A DNA stretch of 64,000 nucleotides, from positions 3,966,160 to 4,030,159 of the forward strand of contig NC_088298.1 of assembly GCF_032854445.1 (NCBI RefSeq), given 5' to 3'. Positions 12,001 to 21,000 of this stretch are shown here, piece by piece (position 1 is the stretch's first letter; the number at the start of each line of letters is the position of its first letter). The position numbers were made by a program, and so were the translations under genes. Source of the stretch: Liolophura sinensis (Eukaryota; Mollusca; Polyplacophora; Chitonida; Chitonidae). The notes below the pieces were generated by a model that saw only the letters and a program-made list of their open reading frames with translations, was not told where the DNA came from and did not search any database.

Positions 12001-12182
12001 GGTCCAATTTTCGATAACCTTACTTCAACAGCTGCCACTGTAATTTTTACCTTGACGACGAGAACCGATTGCTCACGTATGTTTAAAATGCGACTAACTA
12101 CTATTTTAAACCATTTGTTTTAAAAACTAGCATTTCAAGCAGCAGAAGACTTTCAAGTAGACATTACCTCATCCGCTGCCAT
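1..12182 (-). CDS. RAB3GAP1: RAB3GAP1, Rab3 GTPase-activating protein catalytic subunit (N-terminal half, 15 exons, continues off left edge)
   Basis: This gene encodes the catalytic subunit of the Rab3GAP complex, which with RAB3GAP2 stimulates GTP hydrolysis by Rab3 in exocytosis and is also reported to act on Rab18 at the ER. Coding exons in transcript order: 12182-12168, 11762-11710, 10832-10757, 9347-9191, 8341-8263, 6830-6717, 6453-6288, 5452-5353, 4403-4322, 3869-3801, 3306-3233, 2480-2388, 1511-1348, 988-878 and 63-1. All junctions are GT-AG and the phases chain without a break for 1416 nt (472 codons). Family landmarks seen in order are VFEITDFTTASEWERF, FADFKFTVTHHYL, LRDFVVISP, QYNHLAGLLDVFK, VRFTYVLQDW, LPFGACEDP and ELHL. 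The start (MAADE) matches the usual N terminus of the family. The catalytic C-terminal half lies outside the window. Introns carry SINEs, inverted-repeat elements and a 60-bp array. Identification is secure by family similarity. Confidence 0.95.
372..525 (-). mobile_element. SINE copy, truncated
   Basis: Minus-strand copy of the main SINE: the complement of the 3' end is at left, then the conserved central part up to the ACCTTCCCA block. The tRNA-like head is missing. Confidence 0.8.
668..799 (+). mobile_element. SINE copy, 5' truncated
   Basis: Begins at GGATGGTCGTGGG and runs to CATCAAATAAATAAAT with extra AAAT units. Confidence 0.8.
878..988 (-). CDS. RAB3GAP1: RAB3GAP1 exon 14
   Basis: The exon starts YLFPDASPDAAS, equivalent to the LFPDA block, and continues with a hydrophilic, poorly conserved linker. 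Acceptor GACCACAG, donor AGG|GTAAGA, 37 codons in phase 0. Confidence 0.88.
1348..1511 (-). CDS. RAB3GAP1: RAB3GAP1 exon 13
   Basis: The exon encodes DISQALQRLTEPAVPYSIPS and ends with IPADLLNSVLL, comparable to the conserved ALSKLTEP and DVLNTILL blocks. The donor is CTG|GTCAGT. Confidence 0.93.
1798..2380. repeat. 60-63 bp tandem array, about 10 copies
   Basis: The unit contains GGGCCAGCCCATTTTTCTAC and GGTATGACGAGTTG. The last three units are exactly 60 bp apart; earlier ones are 63 bp and diverged. It lies in a RAB3GAP1 intron right next to exon 12. Confidence 0.95.
2388..2480 (-). CDS. RAB3GAP1: RAB3GAP1 exon 12
   Basis: The exon encodes DYLRDFLQLCHCKETTDQLL and an acidic end (EDDDK). 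It lies directly beside the 60-bp tandem array at 1798-2380. Confidence 0.9.
3233..3306 (-). CDS. RAB3GAP1: RAB3GAP1 exon 11
   Basis: The exon encodes DLDPLQAPQWTVRIQMTEDP and then FCLL. DLDP-QAP-W-VR is conserved in the family. The donor CTCG|GTTTGT is weak but keeps the frame. Confidence 0.9.
3801..3869 (-). CDS. RAB3GAP1: RAB3GAP1 exon 10
   Basis: The exon encodes ELHLSCTWPSLSEEMIVDNQ, matching the family's ELHLATTWP block. The donor is TTC|GTAAGT. Confidence 0.92.
4017..4210 (+). repeat. MITE-like element, TTCAACCTTTT family
   Basis: Ends are inverted: AATTCCTCCACCTTTTCGCA at left and AAAGGTTGAAGAATTA at right. Internal blocks (GAAAGAGCAACTTTCAGTG, GGGCTTCACGAAA) recur in the other copies. 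Confidence 0.65.
4322..4403 (-). CDS. RAB3GAP1: RAB3GAP1 exon 9
   Basis: The exon encodes a variable VGGDEVGFTEIGT segment followed by the conserved LPFGACEDP. Phase 1 in and phase 2 out both agree with the neighbouring exons. Confidence 0.92.
5353..5452 (-). CDS. RAB3GAP1: RAB3GAP1 exon 8
   Basis: The exon encodes LPPVSVSVRFTYVLQDWVNS and then PWPQGPP, matching the conserved RFTYVLQDW block. The acceptor is GTCCCCAG and the donor CCAG|GTATGG. Confidence 0.95.
5526..5921. repeat. MITE-like element (ATAGGGG ends) with internal 26-bp tandem repeat
   Basis: Left end ATAGGGGAATTTTGAGTT is inverted at the right as AACTGGAAACTCCCCTAT. A related copy is at 51698-52035. Internally TTTTTCATTTATCTACTCTA is repeated about four times at 26-bp spacing (5690-5782), an expansion not seen in the second copy. 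Confidence 0.65.
6288..6453 (-). CDS. RAB3GAP1: RAB3GAP1 exon 7
   Basis: The exon encodes PVPVFVQILQSWRKMYSGVC and continues to IPPQYNHLAGLLDVFKGKL. The donor is CTG|GTAAGT. A degraded 49-bp copy of its interior lies in the intron just upstream (6503-6551). Confidence 0.95.
6503..6551 (-). pseudogene. Partial duplicate of RAB3GAP1 exon 7
   Basis: About 49 bp resemble 6379-6427 inside exon 7, sharing AGTCCTGTGGCCACACAAAC. It sits about 50 nt upstream of exon 7 in transcript direction and has lost the frame. Confidence 0.75.
6717..6830 (-). CDS. RAB3GAP1: RAB3GAP1 exon 6
   Basis: The exon encodes YGLRDFVVISPVNDAIDSES and then SKLLVSSVNIALSNTG. The acceptor is CATTCAG and the donor GATG|GTGAGT. 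Confidence 0.95.
6911..7034 (+). mobile_element. SINE copy, 5' truncated
   Basis: Runs from CTGCAGATGGTCATGGG to CACCAATCAAATAAATAAAT. Confidence 0.8.
7609..7757 (-). mobile_element. SINE copy, 5' truncated
   Basis: Minus-strand copy with (TTTA)n at left and the ACCATAATGCTGG core; the head is missing. Confidence 0.8.
8263..8341 (-). CDS. RAB3GAP1: RAB3GAP1 exon 5
   Basis: The exon encodes SMDNDFPSRAHCLSR, equivalent to the conserved NDFPPRAHC region, with Ser in place of the second Pro. It joins in phase to exons 4 and 6 (TG|G makes the Trp before YGLR). The donor is ATG|GTGGGT. Confidence 0.9.
8476..8600. repeat. Partial MITE-like element, TTCAACCTTTT family
   Basis: Shares the GACTTTGGAGACAAAACTAC and TTGGTTGGATTGGCCA blocks with the copies at 4017 and 10886 but lacks clear ends. 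Confidence 0.45.
8603..8870 (-). mobile_element. Second SINE-like family (CACTCACT tail)
   Basis: Minus-strand copy of the family also at 17341, 21187 and 38764. Shared blocks include TCCGTCCTGCAACAAGGAGG and ACGTTAAACCCCAAGCACTC on the sense strand. Confidence 0.75.
9191..9347 (-). CDS. RAB3GAP1: RAB3GAP1 exon 4
   Basis: The exon contains LSFADFKFTVTHHYLKPV, a family signature, followed by an acidic low-complexity stretch (SEGRDEDVDEDH). The acceptor is CAAATAG and the donor CATG|GTATGA. Confidence 0.93.
9590..10600. repeat. Diverged tandem duplication, one copy split by a SINE
   Basis: Segment A (9590-9744 plus 10021-10102) and segment B (10381-10600) share GCTATGCG-TTTGCACC, CTTATGACTTT and GACTGACATAAGCTACAATG. 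Segment A is interrupted at CTGACATA by the SINE at 9748; segment B preserves the empty site. Confidence 0.7.
9748..10015 (-). mobile_element. Near full-length SINE with target-site duplication
   Basis: Contains the 3' tail, the core and the tRNA-like head (GCGCTAGCGCGCTAACCAAC on the plus strand). Flanked by CTGACATA at 9741 and 10022. Confidence 0.88.
10757..10832 (-). CDS. RAB3GAP1: RAB3GAP1 exon 3
   Basis: The exon encodes FIARFEETLHEWKLVSQRPL and then PPVAK. It completes Arg from exon 2 and ends in phase 0 at AAAG|GTAGGT. Confidence 0.92.
10886..11104 (+). repeat. MITE-like element, TTCAACCTTTT family
   Basis: Inverted ends TAATTCTTCAATACTTTTGC and GAAAAGGTTGAAGAATTA; the interior has CCAACCAATGTAGTTTTGTC. 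Confidence 0.65.
11710..11762 (-). CDS. RAB3GAP1: RAB3GAP1 exon 2
   Basis: The exon encodes DADVFEITDFTTASEWE and the first two bases of Arg. The acceptor is TTTTTTCAG and the donor AAAG|GTATGAG. The motif is close to invariant at the start of this family. Confidence 0.93.
12168..12182 (-). CDS. RAB3GAP1: RAB3GAP1 coding exon 1 (MAADE)
   Basis: This five-codon coding start is too short for an ORF scan. It is supported by the donor GAG|GTAATG and by in-frame joining (phase 0) to the next exon, which continues with the conserved VFEITDFTTASEWER. Any 5' UTR lies to the right, beyond 12182. Confidence 0.85.
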
Positions 12183-13330
12183 TGTTGGCTACGTCAAACT
12201 AAGGGACATAACTGTGTTTACTTCACTGTTACCCATCCAGGCCTAACTCCGAAGGGAACAAGAACATGGAAACGTAATACGAAAAAACATTATTTGTCTT
12301 CAACGTTTTCTGCTTACAGTGTCCATAAAATATTGATTTCAAAATGTACATTGGGTAATGCTGGAAAACTTGATTGCACATGAATGAATTCCTTTTTTTG
12401 GTTAGCAAATTCATACAAATATATTTTTAAATATTTTTGTGCAGCATTTTTAAGGGATTTAAACAGAAACGAAAATGAGGATAAAATAAAACTAAACTTT
12501 TCTGCATCAGAGCTACTGTTCAATATTTGATCTGCTTCCTTGTGACGCCTTAATTATGAATTGCCTCAGAGTCATTTAAATTTTACGTGACCAGCACAAT
12601 AAAGCATTTTTATTAATTAGACACGGGTATTTATTTATTTATTTGACCGGTGGTTTACACCGTACTCAAGAATATTTCACTTATACGACGGAGGCCAGCA
12701 TTATGGTGGGAGGAAACAGGGAAGAGCCCGGGGGAAACCCAAGACCATCAATAATTTACCGGCAGACCTTCCCACGTACAGCCAGAGAGGAAGCCATCAT
12801 GAGCAGACTTGAACTCAAAGAGACCGCATTGGTGAGAGCTCCTGGGTCATAGGCACGGGTATTTAGTATGCTTTTTATAATATCCCAGCATCTATCCTTA
12901 ACAAAGACTTACGTGAATTTGACTCATCTTGAATTAATAGCTTATCTTTTATATAATCAACTACATAGTGTATACCATCAGATGTGGCTGTTATTAAAGA
13001 AATGCCTTTGTAATACGCTGGGATTAACATTAAGTCTATCTTAATCCCAGGTATAAGTTACTCTCAATGAGTTTGGTGGTCTTTTACTGGCAAGTTGAAG
13101 CCGGGTACGAAACAACTGTGTGTTTGAGTGAAAGTATTTTCATTGTTGAGACGAAATTTCACTTAATCTTCTGCCTCCAAATATGAACATTTCTAGCACT
13201 TAGCTGCCACGCATCATTGCATTCTCCCTGTGGAATAAACTTACGATCCTTTCTCTAATACCTACGCAAAAAATATGCACAAAAACCGCGTTAAAAACCA
13301 TCTGCTTTATTTATTTATTTTTCTTTTTAC
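12183..13330. other. Intergenic region between the divergent genes, left part
   Basis: This holds the presumed RAB3GAP1 5' UTR and promoter just right of 12182, then AT-rich DNA with one truncated SINE (12630-12853). I saw no convincing TATA box or coding sequence. Confidence 0.6.
12630..12853 (-). mobile_element. SINE copy in the intergenic region
   Basis: Minus-strand copy with the (TTTA)n tail complement and core. The tRNA-like head is truncated at GAGACCGCATTGGTGAGAGC. Confidence 0.82.
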
Positions 13331-13960
13331 TTCTTTCTGTATCCATATGTATCAAATGTCAATGAGCGCCTGTTGCGCAGAGTGATCTCCCTTATTCCAG
13401 GTACCTGTGACCTTGGCCATTCGTCCTTGACATTACATTGAAGGACAAACGACGGAAACTGGGCATTTTGTGAGTCGCTTAGTTCGGATGGTCTACAAGG
13501 ATTTAGTTTCCTTGTCGTGATTTCCTCTGAAGGGAAATGCGTATAGCGGAGACGCAAATTAAGAAGTCGTATTCTCCATTTTCCTAGCGTTTCATTTCGT
13601 CGAATATTCTTGTAGTAAGTCATTTGTTGTGATTTTCTGCACGAGGTCTGCTGTGGTTGTCGTTGTTGTTGTCACTGAGGACGCCGAGCTGTCATTCATC
13701 CCGATAAAGATTTGCTTGAGTGGTTTTGTGAGCCGTACTGGAAAATTCTCAGGAATCAACTGAGTTCGAAGGCAACGGTGTGTTTGTTTACAGGCAGTTA
13801 GTGCTGCAGGTTAAAGATAATCCGTACATGTAATATTCTTTCTGGCTTTCGCCCACTCTCGAAAGGGAAGATTGCGGAAGGAAATCTGTCAAGTGGCGAT
13901 CCTTGCCGATTTTCAGTGAGAGGTTTCGCGCATAGTTATCTGTGACATACGTTTATCTAC
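13330..13960 (+). promoter_or_regulatory. CpG-richer stretch, probable GPD2 promoter and non-coding first exon
   Basis: Compared with the AT-rich surroundings this segment has many CG dinucleotides (for example around 13440-13610 and 13855-13930) and few repeats. The first GPD2 coding exon begins with a splice acceptor at 14961, so at least one non-coding exon must lie upstream, and this is the best candidate location. The exact start and donor cannot be decided; TCA|GTGAGAGG near 13914 and AAG|GTACTT near 14100 are possibilities. Confidence 0.45.
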
Positions 13961-14961
13961 GTTTGTTTAGTGTTGATTGAGTTTTTTGCTCACTCAATTG
14001 TTCAATTACATTAAACGTTGAGGTCAGTTCTAAACAATTACTCATTTTTACCTGCTTTTACGTTTGATTGAAAAATCCTTTCGACTCATTCTGCAATTAA
14101 GGTACTTTGCAGAACGAAGTGGACCTTTAAATCTACTCTAAAACAATAGCACATGCAAATGTCTGGTGTGGGATGAAGAGAAAATGTTGAACTCAAGTCA
14201 TATAAGCACTGTCACATCCATGCAAAGTAATGTTGGAAGATCCCAATAAAGATATATTCTAAATAGCAGACAGCCAGCATCATCATACATACCAGGTCAA
14301 ACCATTGTTTATGGACAAAAGGGGTACAAGTCTGTATGGTCAAATGATGCTGTTGAAAATAATCTTTGAAGTATTTTGAACAGTGAATTATTTGTTATCA
14401 TTGACAGTGAAATGAACAGTGCTACAAGGTGTTGTTGATATATCTGTCAGGGTTAGTACATGTATATGTTCACTCTTTCTGTGACCTAATTGCCTTTGCC
14501 AGGAATGAAATACTAAGTTGCAAATCGTCAACTGTAGGGTGGTTACATGTGTTTAGTCTTTCCAGAGACTTCAGATAGCTATCGCCAATGATATGATGAA
14601 ATTAACCGTGTCCCGAGATGCTCTATTACACCTGGCTTATGAAATCTGTCCATTCATTTTTGTTAACTGAAACACCCCTTTTTATAATAGACTCATCCAT
14701 TCTATTTACGTCATTGGTTAAGTGTTTTGCACGTGTACAGGGAGAAAAACATGACATATATAGACTACGAGCGTCTTTATATGTAATACCAAAACATTTG
14801 ATTGTTATGGAATATCAAAATAATGCTCTCTAGTACTCTGGCCAATGCATTTATTTGTCAGCAGTCAATTTGTCACACAACCAGTATTAGTGTGGATAGA
14901 ACCCCAATTTGATCTTTGACTTGTATATATATATCCTCTAAAAATGTTATTCTTTCTTCAG

Positions 14962-15091
14962 GTTTCTGGAGAGTTAATGCACAATGAGGTACAGACTTGT
15001 GCTAAAGAGACTGGCCTGCACCGGACTGGCTGTGGGTGGAGGGGCAGTGCTGACAGCTTACCTGTACCCTCAATATGCCACTAGGAAAGAG
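14962..15091 (+). CDS. GPD2: GPD2 exon with start codon (CDS from 14984)
   Basis: The acceptor TTCTTCAG lies at 14961 and 22 nt of 5' UTR precede the ATG at 14984. The peptide begins [20 protein letters not shown], basic then hydrophobic, as expected for a mitochondrial import and anchor region. The donor is GAG|GTGAGT; reading on gives only intron. Confidence 0.93.
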
Positions 15092-18000
15092 GTGAGTGTA
15101 CATGTAGCACAGGTGAACAACCAAAGCTTTGGATCTGAGACATGCCACATTTTACCCAGGGCCGAGACAAGTCCATAATTTAAAATAGGTTTGTTAGGTA
15201 TAACCTGGCCAACTCTCCAAAGAAGGGCCTTACTCTAAAGTGTTTATAGCATTTTAAAGGGATACAGGATCAATGCTGGCTGACAGTGGAGATGGTGTTG
15301 TCATCTTGTCCTTTTGGTCATGCTTGAATAAATGTACCATACCTAAAATTCAGTTTAGGCTTGCCTATCTCTCACACCAGCCAGTCAGAATCGATTGTAT
15401 ATCCCTTTGATGGAATTGTGTATTTTTTGTTCAATTTGCTCACAATGTTATTTTCTTTAAAACCCTAATCTTTTCTTTAGTTGGAATAAAAGGAAAAGAT
15501 TTCCTGACAGACCCTATCATTTTCTGATAAGGTCAGGTTATACCAGCAAAGACTTAATTTCAGGATAGCCCGATGTCTGAATTTGTCTTAATAGTTTCAA
15601 GTGTTGTGTTTGTCATTAGCAGCATGTACATTATCTGGATCATATGGTGTTCTAGGCCTTTGATTCTGAAGTGAGTGTCTGTGTGCTAACACATTCCCAC
15701 ACCTTTGCACATCTGAAATGAATGCATCTGTGGAATTACCAGTTTCATGGAATATGTTGGATTAAGTTGTACAAATATCATGCCTGGTCTTGCAGCTATG
15801 GCTGCAACAAGTATACACCTGATTGAAGACAAAAACAAAGGCCTGATTACAGTGGATTGCTTTTAAATGTCTGTCTCTGGTCGTGAATGGGTAAGATCTT
15901 TCAGCAACCTGCAGGTCGTTGTGGGCTTCCCTTGGGTTCTGCCCTGTTTCCTCCCACCATAAATGCTGGCTGCTGTTGTATAAATGAAATATTCTTGAGT
16001 ACAGCATAAAAATACGAACATAAATATATTCATAATATATCTTTTGTTCTTCTCCTCACAAAACAAACTCCTCACAGTGCCGGGCAACATTTAAATATTT
16101 TTATTAGAATTTAGAGGATAGATAAACATTATCCAGTATTTGTAAGGACATTTTAAGTAAAACGTGTCTGGGCTGAGTGGTTATGATGTCAGTCTTTGAA
16201 TCGCTAGCACACATGAATTGTTGGTTCACTCCAAGACTATGACAGGCCAGGGCTTTCATTACCTATTTGAGCAGAAGGCTACCCAAGAAATTTATTTATT
16301 TATTGATTTGTTTGATTGGTGTTTTACATCATACTCAAAAATATTTCACTTTTATGATAGTGGTCAGCATTATGGTGGGAGGAAAACGAGCAGAGCGCGG
16401 TGGGGAAGAGGTTAACCCACAACCCACAACCATCCAAAGGTTGCTGTAAGACCTCCCCATGTATGAATGGAGAGGAAACAAACATGGGCTGGATTTGAAC
16501 TGACAGCAACCACATTGGTGAGGGGCTCCTGTGTCTTTGTGCCATGCTGGTGTGCTAACCACCTCGCCTAGGGTGACAGCACTCGAAAGGTTGTTTATAA
16601 AGGCACTGGCATTCCACATCTGCACATCACATGTGGAAAGGGTTGTCAGTTTCTTGCTAAAGGCTTGTGGATTACTCCGAGCACTCTTTCTTTTCTCCAC
16701 CCCTAAAATTGGCAACCATAGTAAAAGTGGAGTATTCCTGAACTTCAGAACATTTGTTATGTGTTTGTGTCAGGGTGTAACCAAGGTGATGGCTGCCCAG
16801 ACAATCCCACCGCTTTCTGCACCCCTACCCACACGTGCCCAAGTCCTGGACTCCCTCAGAAATGAGGAGTTTGACATCTTGGTGATTGGAGGTGGAGCCA
16901 CAGGAGCTGGCGTTGCTTTGGACGCTGTCAACAGAGGTGAGTGTAAACTGTTTACCACATTTTATAACTTTCAGCTTTGTAATTTGGGTTTGCTTTAAAT
17001 TATATTTTTGCCAAGTCCATAAAACACTGCAGAGTTCTGGAAGATACTATACCGTTATGGGAGATGAGCTAAAATTTTGCCCACAACTTATTCTAAGAGT
17101 CAGAAAAGTGTCTTGAGGTTTGTTCGGAATGTAGAATGATATCGAACTGGAAAATTATTAGGTTTTGCACGGGAAGAAATGTTTTTTGACATTCAAAAAT
17201 CAAGTTTTTTAGGACAATTTTATTACATGAGTAATATCATAAAGTTTTGAAGAACATTTACACAAGAAAACAAAGATATAAAAATTTATTATTGTCATTG
17301 CTTGTATGGGAGCCCAAACTATTAATGCCCAAACACTATATAGGGGGCTCCGCTTCGGGACCGGTAGACCCAGGATCAATCCTTGATCGAGTCACACCTA
17401 AGACTTTAAAAGAGGAAATTGTAACTTCCTCGCTTGGCGTTCGGCATGAAGGGGATAGTGCAACGACTGGTTGACCCGTATCAGTGTAATGGCTCGGGCG
17501 GGGCGGCTTACTTGCCTTCGGTAAGTCGTCTCAGTGATGTAGCACTAAATAAAAGAGCGGTGGAAATCCGTCCTGCAACAAGGAGGCACATTTCACGTAC
17601 ATGCACCCTAAGGATTCCTTTGTCGTCATATGACTGAAAAATTGTCGAGTACGACGTTAAACCCCAAGCACTCACTCACTCACTATATAGGGGGCTCAAA
17701 ATCAGCATAGATTAGGCCTTGCTTTAGGAAACTAGAACCTGTTATCAGAAGTATGTAACTAGAGAGAAAAAATGTGCCAAGCTTCCCCATCTTGGTACTC
17801 GAGCTCCACACTTGTTGGCGCATATATTCTCAGCAATAACTGATCTGACATTTCTATGTATAGATAAGCGCCTCACAATGCGTTCTAGCAAAAGTACTTG
17901 TATTTGACGATTGTGACTTGTAGACTACAAATTATTTCCCCTTATTCCTGAATATTGCTTTTTGTCTTACATACGTATCAGACCAGATGGATTACAGACA

Positions 18001-21000
18001 TGTGAACTACCACAAAATGCAATGGCAGAACTTCTCTCAGTTTATGTTCTTATGCTATTATCCGTTCAGACTGCATATATCAGTCAGTCACATTATGATT
18101 TGGCTTTCTGATTGAATCAAGCTATCTATATTTAACAAACCATTTGCATTTCAGGATTTAAAACTGCTTTGGTGGAGAAGTTTGACTTTGGGTCTGGTAC
18201 CAGCAGTAGAAGCACAAAGCTGATCCACGGAGGAGTTCGTTATCTGCAGAAAGCCATCTTTAACCTTGATATACATCAGGTATGAGGGTTCAAACCCGGC
18301 CTTGGGCAAGGAATTTTTGGTTGAGACGTCTGTAGCTGTTTGCTCAGTCTAACGTTCACTGAAGGTGAAATTTGTTCGCGTGGGAAATTTGTCAGTTATT
18401 TGTCTGACTTAGATGAGCACTTTACCCTGGGCACTTTAATTTCTTCCACCCATAAAACTTATATCGTTCATATAAATAGAAGATTCTCTACTATGGTGGA
18501 ATCAGTAAACATTTCAGGTGCTCTCCCAGTAATACTGAATCAGGCACTGGTTGTATTAATGGGTCATACACAGGCAAGCACAAAACTGTCCCTCATTTTA
18601 CGAATTTTTCCATTTTTAAACTCCTTGGCTCAGTTGGTTAGCGCGCTAGCGCAGCGTAATGACCCATGAGTCTCTCACCATGAGTCTCTCGCTGTGAGTT
18701 CAAGTCCAGATCATGCTTGCTTCCTCTCCGGTTGTATGTGGTAAGGTCTTCTAGCAACCTGCAGATGGTCGTGGGTTTCCTGCTGGCTTTGCCCGGTTTC
18801 CACCCACCATAATGCTGGTCACCGTCGTATAAATGAAATATTCTTGAGTACAGCGTAAAACACCAATCAAATAAAAAAAATACCATTTTTTTTTTAAAAA
18901 AAAAGACATATTATTAATATAAAACTGAAAAAATTATCTTTTTGTTTTGACAGTACCGAATGGTGAAAGAAGCATTGACAGAGAGAGGAAATCTCATTGA
19001 TATTGCTCCACATTTGGCTTACCCATTCCCTATCATGCTTCCAATATACAAGTAAGTTTGGCTTACCCATTCCCCATCATGCTTCCAATATACAAGTAAG
19101 TTTGGCAGACTCATTCCCATCATGCTTCCAATAAACAAGTAAGTTTGGGTCATGCCTGGACAAGCACGGCTAGGCCCAGATTTTGCATGCTTGTAAGGCA
19201 CAGTGATATGAGAGGGATATTATATTGTCCATGTTCACAACTTGGTGTGTTGTGTATTAGAATCAGTGATAAGGTTAATGTTAGGGCAGGTATTGAGCTC
19301 AGGCACATGGAAAGCACATCAATATGAGGGGCATGTTGATGCTTTGTGCTGAAGTAATTACTGTAAATTGCAAATTCGTGACCTTCACGTCGCTGTTTAT
19401 TTATTAGAATCTTTTTTTTAAGGTAAATACATGTATTTAAATCCTTTATGTATGGGCTGAAGTTTTGTTTCCATGTGGCTCCAAAAGGCAAGAGCCTTCG
19501 ACAACCTTAATACCAATTCTAAGTGTACAAATTTAATATTGATGTTAAGGATGTATGACGGAGGAACTGGCCTCAGTCATATTCGTACGCTGTGAGTCTC
19601 ACCGGGGTTCTCTTGATTATCAAGTGATGTATGCTTTTACCTTAAAAGCCTTGGCAACATTCTGGTGAAAATAAATATTTGGACAGGTGAGAATTTTTGA
19701 CGTCATTTTATTGACGTCGTACGTATTTCCCAGCTCAGGAAGACGTCACAATAAGACAGTACGACATTACAATCGAAACTGGTAAAGATCTGTTTTTGAC
19801 GTAACAATGTCTCAATGTCCTGCTTGGACCTAGCAACTCCTCGCGGGATTAAAAGATGTGCCCCCCTCCCATTGAATGGCTGTTTGTTTAGATGGTGGCA
19901 GGTGCCGTACTTCTGGGCTGGTATTAAGATGTACGACCTGGTGGCCGGCCGACAAATCCTCAAACCCAGTTACTACATTAATAAAACAAAGGCCCTGGAG
20001 TTATTCCCAATGTTGAAGAAGGAGAAACTGGTGGGGGCGCTAGTGTATTATGATGGTAAGTACAGTATTGCGTTTAAAGTCAGCAATTTTTGGGTGACTC
20101 ATTTTAACTGATTCAATCTCTGATTGAATTTTGATTTTGAAGTTTGATTAGTTTCTTATCAGAAAAAATTAAGTTTTGACTTGAAAAATGTCATTTGAAG
20201 GCATTTAATATGTGTTGCTGAAAGTGTGAAAACTTACAGATGAAACTTACGGTAAAACATAGTAAAATACTCAGCTAATCCACTGTAATTCTTCAACCTT
20301 TTTGCATGTTTGCAAGGTGTTTATTCAAGCATATTATGAAGGCATTATTCCATTTAGACTGATAATATTATAGTCTTTGTGAAGCCCCGAAATTTGCCGA
20401 CCCAACCAATTTAGTTTTGTCTTCAAAATCAAATGTAAAATTAACATAAATTGCACTGAAAGTTGCTTTTTCATTTGTAGAAAGGTTGAGGAATTAAGGC
20501 AATATACCAAGAGCACATTTCACAAAGCCATTTCTGACTGAAATCAAACATTTGAAATATCATTTTCTTTTTGGGGCCTTAGAAATTAACATTTTGACCA
20601 ACTCCTAATTGTTATCCTATGAAGACTAATATGCCAGAATTTCAACTTCCAACAGGAAGCATTGTGATGAGGTTTCAAATTTAGACTTTAATGTCAGGAA
20701 TGGCTTTGTGGAATCAACCTGTGATAGTGTAAATGTTGGCTTTGTTGTCTGGGAAGAATGCTGTTTATAACCATTCTAGAGGCCCCGTGGCTGAGGTTAG
20801 CTCGCCAGTGAGGTGCAACTGTGAGGTTAAGTACAGCCGTGGAAATGTGTCAGCTACCAATCAAATAAACAAATAAATATAACTGTTCTAGGGGCACTGC
20901 GTGTCCGAGTGGTTAGGAAATCTAATCGGTAGAATACATAAAGTTTCAATCCCAGCCACTGTTCGTAGGGGCGTTGGTGACATTAACTTGTCTGCCGACT

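Noticed and set aside
13327-13623. 98-codon open frame on the minus strand
   Set aside because: No recognised motif, no supporting splice context. It overlaps the presumed GPD2 5' region and its openness is compatible with chance in a CpG-richer stretch.
17434-17637. Similar open frames at 8540, 17434 and 21191 ([10 protein letters not shown])
   Set aside because: Shared only because they lie in copies of the second SINE-like family; the family is non-coding.
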